Shown piece after piece: positions 57,221-64,000 of a stretch of DNA of 64,000 bases. The position numbers and the translations under genes are program-made. This DNA is from Zantedeschia hybrid cultivar (Eukaryota > Streptophyta > Magnoliopsida > Alismatales > Araceae), in contig JARZZO010000011.1 in the NCBI GenBank assembly GCA_030544215.1, forward strand, positions 10,588,001 through 10,652,000. Reading direction: 5' to 3'. Position 1 is the first letter of the stretch. Each line of letters begins with the position of its first letter. A model generated the notes under the pieces. It did no database searches. It saw nothing but the letters and a program-made list of their open reading frames with translations, and was not told the DNA's origin.

Positions 57221-57612
57221 ATACTTATTTTTGGATCCTCCTAGGTTTGACTAACTTCCAAAGCCCAACAAAGATGTGGATGGCTGGTGGCCGAAGTCAT
57301 AGGTGTAGGGATGTTTTGCCACCAGGGGACATTTGCACTAGGCACTACTATCCTTGGCCCCCTCAGGTGCCATCGGAGATGGGGTGGCACCCAGCGAAGA
57401 TGTCGAGGACGAGCTCATACTTATTTTTGGATCCTCCTAGGTTTGACTAACTTCCAAAGCCCAACAAAGATGTGGACGGCTGGTGGCCAAAGTCATAGGT
57501 GTAGGGATGTTTTGCCACCAGGGGACATTTGCACTAGGCACTACTCTGCCTTGGCCCCCTCAGGTGCCATTGAAGATGCGGTGGCACCCAACGAAGATGT
57601 TGAGGACGAGCT
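57221..57612 (+). repeat. Tandem duplication of a 196-bp unit
   Basis: 57221-57416 and 57417-57612 are about 95% alike, both starting ATACTTATTTTTGGATCC and ending GACGAGCTCATA. Few changes imply a fairly recent duplication. The unit is GC-richer than its surroundings and open in one frame, but no domain is recognisable. Confidence 0.9.
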
Positions 57613-57752
57613 CATAGCTAGGGTTAGGGACGTAGACGACGTGGATGACACCAATGAAGTCCTCCAAAATCTAGAGGAGGGAGAGGGAGACCTGTGGTAG
57701 GTGGATGAGACAAAGGAGTAAATGGCAAAGGTCTAGCTCCTGTTAAGGTAGA

Positions 57753-57968
57753 TCATGTGCTTGGTGCAGCAGGGTTGGCGATGATGGAAAGGAGGGTGTG
57801 GATGGTGGCGATGGAGATGGGTGCTACAACAACGATGACGCAGGTGACATAGGGGCTGCCACAGACGAGGAAGGAGAAAAGTAATGGCAGGAGGTCGAGG
57901 ATGATGCTCCATAGCAAAGACAATGTAGCGGCAAGTTGTGCCATCGGCAGAGATGTTAAGGTCGGCAT
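57753..57968 (-). CDS. Hydrophobic 71-codon ORF, function unknown
   Basis: Starts MPTLTSLPMAQLAATLSLLW and is almost entirely hydrophobic, with two or three possible membrane spans. It lies in a GC-rich island (57.2-58.0 kb). I do not recognise it. It could be a gene fragment or chance ORF; there are no splice or promoter cues. Confidence 0.2.
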   Translation of the reverse strand: MPTLTSLPMAQLAATLSLLWSIILDLLPLLFSFLVCGSPYVTCVIVVVAPISIATIHTLLSIIANPAAPST

Positions 57969-58003
57969 GGAAGGCCTGGTAGATGAAGAGGCAACAGTAA
58001 AAT

Positions 58004-59620
58004 TGTAATACCTGACCCATTAGGGGCATGCCAGAGACCCATTAGCATCCTTACAATGGCCAATTAATGGACTTAAAGGGTGTTTTTAGTGAGCCTCAGA
58101 CTAAAACCCTGATAGGCATCTACATGAGTCGACGTGAATTAGACAGTTTGATAGGTGTCCACTCGAGCTGACGCGATTCAACCTAGTAGCCTAGTCTGAC
58201 TTAGACTCATTTGTTTCTTCAATTGAGAGTTCTTCTCGCATAGAACTCAACATAAAGGCCTATAAGTAATAACCCTTAGTCCTAAGAGTGATCTAGTGCT
58301 TCATTAATTCCTAGAGAGAGTTAGAGAGAGCATGTAATGTGGCTTGGAGGGTGTTCTTGGCAGCTCTTGCATGGTTCGTAGAGGACTACGTGGGGAGACT
58401 TTTTTGGTGGTGGTGTGCATGTTTGGAGGAGTTCTCTGCCTTGCCTAGGTGGGCTTCTTTGAGTTCCAGACTGTGATTTAGAGGCAAGTGATGACTAATA
58501 GTAACACCAAAGGTGTTAGAGCCCATTAATAGCCTTAGTTAGACCCATTAGCAGCCCATTAGAGTGAGTTCTAGAGCTTCAGATAGAAGTATGAAATGTG
58601 TCATCCAACATTGACGCGATTTAAGTGGTATTGAAAGGCATCTTCAAAAGTAGACATGATTTAGACTATTAGAACCCAGATCAGTTTCCTAATAGGGTCC
58701 TGAAATGTGTCATATTGGGCAGACGTGATTTAGACTGTAAGCCTAGTCCAACACGTACCTTGTTCTTTCCTTCCAAGAGAGATTCTTCCCCATTTAGAAC
58801 TCAACCTAGAGGCCTATAAGTAGTCTCCCTACATGTCCCAAACCCTCTAGTGTGTCTATAAGCCATTGAGAATGTCAGAGAGAGAGTTTTGAGAGCGGTT
58901 GGGAGAGAGATTGAGGCTGGTTAGAGGCATTCTTCATGTGAGCACAGAGGGAGGCTCAAGAGGAGCGGCATGGCAGTGTTGCTTTGCGTGGAAGGAGATT
59001 ATTCACATTTTAGTTTACGTAGTTAGAGGCAAGAGATGATTAACCTTCAATCCAGAGTATTTTTATCTATAAAAAACCTTATTTCCAAACCTATTTTGCT
59101 ATTTACTATATGTATGAGATATATGGATGCATGAGTAGTGTTCTAAAACGATGTAGATGACGCTTAGATCTTACTTTCTCTCTTTTATCATGATCATGCA
59201 TAATTTTCTGTAAAACTGGTAATCAGGCATAAAATGCATCAATGTAGGGTGACGTGATTCACTAATCACGTCACTCTGCATGGACGTGATGCATGCACGT
59301 AGAGCTTTGTTTGGAACATGGTATCATTGCTTGATACGCATCGACCTGACCATGACACAATTTATAGGGTTAATTCTTGAGTTAATTGCAGTTTATTTCC
59401 ATGAATAATTGCATGTTCTACATTTTGTTAGTGCACTATGTCGTGTTCTGCATATTACAGATACATGTTGCATGTTAATTCATGATATTATGAGTGTCAT
59501 AGTCATGATTCATGCTTTGTTATATCTTGCATATCATATAAGGTCCATGTCTCATGCTGAGTGAGAGTCACCTCTTGAACTCCATGGGAGCCATCTCTAG
59601 ATTTTCATATCTATTTGGTT
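58004..59620 (+). repeat. Duplicated repeat carrying 30-bp palindromes (possible LTR remnant)
   Basis: Two related modules (about 58010-58500 and 58530-59050) share segments such as GAACTCAACATAAAGGCCTATAA / GAACTCAACCTAGAGGCCTATAA and an AGAGGCAAG-GATGA end. The start TGTAATACCTGACCC resembles an LTR end, but no partner or coding region is present. Seven 30-bp palindromes lie inside. Confidence 0.5.
58111..59292. repeat. Seven 30-bp interrupted palindromes, decayed copies
   Basis: Start positions 58111, 58150, 58593, 58633, 58702, 59231 and 59263, each with 10-10-10 geometry. Left arms include GATAGGCATC, GAAATGTGTC and AAAATGCATC. Right arms include GACGTGAATT, GACGCGATTC, GACGCGATTT and GACGTGATTT. 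Centres all differ. A near-copy at 59333-59363 has an 11-base centre. Confidence 0.8.
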
Positions 59621-60559
59621 AACGCCCGTGAGGAACTATGAAACCTGAGGCAACAGGTAAAATCCTGATTTCCAATCGGTAACCATGGGATGGTGATACA
59701 TAACATCGTAGCGGTTTAGAATTAAGTGAGATATGTAGTATGATCCCCTAACTGCGCAGCCGAAGGCTTAGTGGGCCTTCCTTACTACTAAGTAAAGAAG
59801 ATAATGATAATGATGCCTCTATGTCATGTTTTGATTGCTTATCCTATGATAAGAAAGTTGAAAGATGCTCATGATATGTGTGATCATGTTTAAGTTATGA
59901 TAAGATGAAAGATGCATGATAATGTTAAGATGTATAATGAAGAATATATTGTGTGGTTAAGTTGCATGTTGCATAACCCATGTTAAGTTTATATTTAATT
60001 AACATGCTTTGTTATATTGAATATAATGATACCCATGTGGATGGTGGGAGGTGTCAAGAGGATGGAGTGTTGGTGGACCAGCAGGACGAGGTGAAGGCAG
60101 TGGCTTTGCGGGCAGCATTGGTGGAGAAGGCCAGAGAAGTCCGCCGTCATTCTAGTGGATTGGAACTAAGTGTGTATTTTTCCTCTGCATGTTCATTTTT
60201 AGGTTCTCTCTTTTGCACATGGTATGAGGTTGAGGCATTCTTCACTTTGCAATTCATGCTCATTTTTAGTGGAAGCTCATCTTTTAGAGTATTTTTTGTT
60301 GATTGTGGAACAACTCTATTTGTTTGCTTTGGTCTGATGGGGTGTCATTATAAAGTTATTTGTCGTTTGTGTAGCATCTTTGGTTTTGTATAGACTTTGC
60401 ATCATAAGTTAAAAAAATAAAATAAAATGTAGGATTCCGTTGTAAATGGCTGACATTTGCCATAGCCACAACATGGGTGAACTAAGATGACTATTTGTTG
60501 CAAAGCAACTGATGTAGCAATTTGGAATGCATGAAATAGTTTCCTTATATTCTTGATTC

Positions 60560-60685
60560 TAAGAACATTATTAGTAATGTTTTGAAGGCAATGTAGGATC
60601 CTAATGTTGTTGTTCTCTCTATTCTTGGCTCTAATAATATTATTGGTGTTGTTTTGAAGGCAATGTGGAATCCGAATGTTGTTAA
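60560..60685 (+). repeat. Short tandem duplication
   Basis: Two copies of a block containing GTTTTGAAGGCAATGT followed by AATGTTGTT, about 70-75 bp apart, with moderate divergence. Confidence 0.65.
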
Positions 60686-60974
60686 TGGATAGATTGATAA
60701 CAAGTGGATGAAGACAAGACTAATTAGTAGCCTCATACTACCCTTACTGGAGGATGTTTCGGTTTTCTAATTCTTCTTTACGTGCAACAACAACTTTTTC
60801 TCCATTTTTGATGAGTGTATATTTTGACATATTTATAAGTTGGCATAGTATGCTGATGTTTGTACATTTTGATACTGTTGTGACGCATGAATCATGTCAA
60901 CTTCATGATAACCTTTGTTTCATCTGACAGATTCTACGTAAATAATTTCTTGGGGATTTTTCGATGTTGATTTG

Positions 60975-61465
60975 TATAAACAGTCAATTTGAAATAAATC
61001 CATGTATCTTGTATATTTTGATATTAGTCCCTATGAATTTAATATAATTTAGCAACAAATGCTTCCAATTAAGAATCGTTTAAAAGAAGCAAATGTTCAT
61101 GGAATATCCTTCAAACTGATGTTAAAATGGATGGAAATACTTGAGATGACTTAAAAAATAAAAATTGAGCCCAAATGAGTTGTAAAAGGCGACCTTAATT
61201 GGCCGTCCCAAACATGCCTCACGTCTGGCAGTTGACGCAGCACTGGTTGCCAGTGCATCAGGTAAAACTTGAAATTTAAACAGGGGTATATAAGTGACTT
61301 TTATGGAGTGAATTAAATTTAAACTCATATTTAAGTATAGTAGAGTTAAGAAAAGCTGACGGAAACAAATGGTAGGGGTTAAAAACTAAAAAAATTAACT
61401 TTATAAGGACTAATATCAAAATATGCAAGATACAAGGACTTGTTTAAAATTCACTATGTTTATAG
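60975..61465. mobile_element. Foldback/MITE-like element with inverted ends of about 50 bp
   Basis: The left end (60975-61031) and the complement of the right end (61400-61465) share TATCTTG-ATATTTTGATA followed by TTAGTCC, and further out TATAAACA. Superfamily is unassigned; no clean target duplication was seen. Confidence 0.65.
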
Positions 61466-62167
61466 GGATCCATATTCAAAAGCCCTAATTTTCTTCCATG
61501 CATTATTTAAGAAATTTTTTATCAATGAAAACTTGATACTCTACACAAACAGGTGGTATTCACATTCACAGTCCTGAGTAAGTGGCTTGAGGAAGAATGC
61601 TTGCTATATATACCTGTAAAATCACTAAAATTTTCCTCTTTGGCTAAGGAAAAAGATTAAAAGATCATGATGCTAAGAACATTATCAGTCTACTTCATTT
61701 TATTGATAAATCTGGTTACATATAGATTGTGGATCATCTGACTGTACATACATTATGTGACTCAAGGGAAGGACACTATTATGCATCTCTCTTGGAAATT
61801 TTCACTTAATGTTGTGGTGGCCATTTCTGTTAACATACTTATGTGTAATGCACGATAAGACAGAACACAGCTTCTTGATAATGATCAAAAGATGTGCCGA
61901 GTGGCATATAGTATAAAACATTGGGTTGCAACCTTCCATGCAATTGTATACAACATTAAGGGGTTTTTCACATGCAATCTTTGTGGGGAGGGAGTTGCAT
62001 ATAGTATAAAACCAGCCTCTTCTTGCACATTGATACGTTGGGGTTCACACAAAAGCCAGAATTATAGACTAGTGATCACCTTGTGTTCCCTAGGTTGCCA
62101 ATTTCCATTGGCATTAGCATTTTAAAACAATAGTTTAGAAGGCTACACAGAAGGCGTCAGTAACAAG

Positions 62168-62366
62168 ATTTGCCGTACTGGACCGATTCGCGTCGATTCG
62201 GACGATTCGTACTGTATCAAGGCGAATCCGAGTCGGTGCGACTCGACCGAGTCTGTACGATTTGACCTTGCGACTCGTACGAGACGGCACGAGTCGACTC
62301 AACTCGTATCGAATCATGGGAGATCCGAGTCGGTCCGACTCATCGAGTCGGCAAACCTTGATCAGG
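62168..62366 (+). repeat. GACTCG-rich palindromic repeat, copy 2
   Basis: Inverted counterpart of 34764-34976; shares GCGACTCGTACGAGAC and GTCGGTCC landmarks. It ends with CAAACCTTGATC just before a possible exon. Confidence 0.8.
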
Positions 62367-62519
62367 AAAGATTATGAACTGTTTATGGCATGGTCTGAAT
62401 ATTTGAGTCGATTACCTGCAGGGGATGTCACAAAGGCGAATAGGTTGATAACATTTTACAACACAAGGGTCGGAAACCTGCGGTCCCAGGGACTTCAAAA
62501 TAGAATGTCTTCCTACTAA
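62367..62519 (+). CDS. Possible terminal exon, about 50 codons, unknown protein
   Basis: After an acceptor-like TTGATCAG the frame reads KDYELFMAWSEYLSRLPAGD and on through KANRLITFYNTRVGNLR to a stop at 62519. Composition and regular amphipathic pattern look like real coding sequence, unlike neighbouring ORFs. I do not recognise the protein. Upstream exons could not be placed with confidence; a CAG/...GA/GTAAGT micro-exon pattern near 61552-61580 is one candidate. It may also be a gene fragment carried by the adjoining repeat. Confidence 0.35.
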   Translation, partial: KDYELFMAWSEYLSRLPAGDVTKANRLITFYNTRVGNLRSQGLQNRMSSY

Positions 62520-63080
62520 GACACATGACCTTACAATTTTGGATAGTGCCAAGCTTCTTCATTTCCATTTATTGGTTTTGGCAAAGTTCATGGTCTCCCT
62601 GAATTATAATCAAATTTTTAGTAGTGTGTATTGGCTTTCAACAATAGTTACTTCTACTTTATTTTGTTGATTTTTGGCTTCTTTGTCAGGAGTAACCACT
62701 TGCAAAGATTATAGGCAACATTCCATATGATAAATTTACTCCCTTTTACTTATTTCATGTGTTTAATAACATAGTGGAGTAACTGAGGGTACAAGCTCTT
62801 CTCAAAGTCTAGTTACTATTGACATGAAGCTCTAGACCTTAAGCTTAATTTATTTGACCTATGCTGACATATGCCTCCAAGCTCATCCGTCTTCAGCTGC
62901 TCATTTGGAGTCGTAGTGATTTCCATGTAACTTTGCTGGCTTCTCCCAGAAGGACCACCCAAAACCCCTAAGTAGATTCTAGTTCACCCACAGCTCTCCG
63001 TTGCCTTTCCCAATGTCCATTGGTTACAATGTTGGTGGGCTTTATCCAATGTATTTTGTGCTTTTCCTAGAACCTAGGAT

Positions 63081-63756
63081 TAGGAGTGTTCATGTTTTGG
63101 TTTGATTTGATTTTAGAAAATTTTTAGATAATTTAAATCAAACCAAACAAACTCCTAAACCAAATCAAATACTTTTGAAATCAAATCAAATTGAACCGAA
63201 ATAATTCAGTTTGGTTCGGTTTAGTTTGATTTAGCCGCCATAATGAAATCTTATCTCTCAAATAAGTTTTCAACACTTTAATAATTTGTATAATAAATAA
63301 ACAATTCTTATAAACAAAGAATGAATGTATTATTTAGTTATTCAATTAACTTCTAATAGATGATTTAGGATATAATGATGAAACAAATTAAATTATTTTA
63401 AAATTTTACACTAATGGAAATTTTATTACACTTTACATATGAGTGAAAGGAAGATGTTTTTAATTTAAATATAAAGTATCATAGTATTCCATTATATTTC
63501 ATAATTTTCAATAAATTTAGTTTAATATATACAACAACCACTAAATATTTATACTAAATTTATATCCTTATAAGTAATTCAATTTGTTTGGTTTGATTTG
63601 ATTTATGAACCGTAAAAGTTAAATCAAATCAAATTTTCTTGTTTGGTTCGCTTTCAACAGACACCAAAATTTTTTAGACTTCAAACCGAATCAAGTTAAA
63701 CTAAATTAATAGTTCAATTTGATTTTTTGATTTGAACTAAATAGTGAATACCTCTA
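63081..63756. mobile_element. hAT-type MITE, 676 bp
   Basis: The left end TAGGAGTGTTCATGTTTTGG and the complement of the right end TAGAGGTATTCACTATTTAG are alike. Flanks CCTAGGAT (63073-63080) and TCTAGGAT (63757-63764) form an 8-bp duplication with one mismatch. The interior repeats TTTGGTTTGATTTGATTT-like motifs near both ends in inverted orientation. No ORF. Confidence 0.8.
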
Positions 63757-64000
63757 TCTAGGATTGAGAACATGATTGTCTAGACCAATAAAATGGGTCA
63801 TTTACCAATAAAATAATGGAGACAGAGCAAGTACATTCATCTTTTGATATGTCTGAGCACAAACTATGGCCCAAAGGAATGGGTCCAGTGGAGCCCACTC
63901 CCTAGGATTATAGTCAGCGCCATCCGCCAGATCCCCATGCCCCGGTGGCTACGTTGAGTACTCCCCCATGTATTCCCCTTACTGTCTCCGTACCTGTCCT

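Noticed and set aside
59980..60393. 137-codon ORF with an alanine/glutamate-rich start
   Set aside because: Only the segment at about 60030-60165 looks coding-like; the rest is hydrophobic chance sequence, and I recognise no domain or splice structure.
61215..61245. CACGTC...GACGCAG as another 30-bp palindrome
   Set aside because: The spacer is 8 bp and the outer arm bases do not pair; likely chance.

Overview
This is nuclear DNA from a flowering plant: AT-rich intergenic sequence, nested LTR retrotransposons, plant-type MITEs, a CACTA remnant, a Helitron, and spliced genes with GT-AG introns. The very GC-rich third codon positions of the DUF3511 gene hint at a monocot, but the species cannot be fixed from the window. 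No bacterial, organellar, rRNA, CRISPR or intact tRNA genes were seen.

Layout. 1-22525 is one nest. An old Athila-type Ty3/gypsy element (B, minus strand, running off the left edge) has its gag split at about codon 39 by a young, complete 14.8-kb Tat-lineage Ty3/gypsy element (A, 4673-19442) flanked by the 5-bp duplication GGTAT. A has RT, two RNase H domains, integrase, a protease ORF with a G-patch, and near-identical LTRs. 22526-36732 is repeat-rich and gene-poor: a copia LTR remnant, a tandem array of about 260-bp units, a 2.7-kb Helitron that split that array exactly between A and T, and several MITEs. 36733-40245 is element C, an internally deleted Tat element (TSD AAATT) that keeps a plus-strand antisense ORF behind what looks like its own promoter (three G-boxes and a TATA box).

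Host genes. 40977-41234 is a small DUF3511 gene. 45819-53039 (minus) is a four-exon gene for a 175-residue protein I do not recognise. Its two central exons encode matching helical repeats, and its second intron holds a degenerate CACTA element with a DUF4216 fragment. hAT-type MITEs with visible target duplications lie at 42926-43331, 45288-45520 and 63081-63756. 53-64 kb is intergenic with diverged repeats, one tandem duplication and a possible terminal exon near 62.4 kb.

Most unusual signal. There is a family of exactly 30-bp interrupted palindromes: two 10-bp arms, roughly GAAACGCGTC and its complement, around a 10-bp centre of free sequence. They occur 19 times in element A (LTRs, leader and 3' region) and 7 times in an unrelated repeat at 58.1-59.3 kb, where the arms differ mostly as expected from CpG decay. 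The fixed 10-10-10 geometry across different centres and contexts suggests a binding or recombination site, and I know of no described family matching it.
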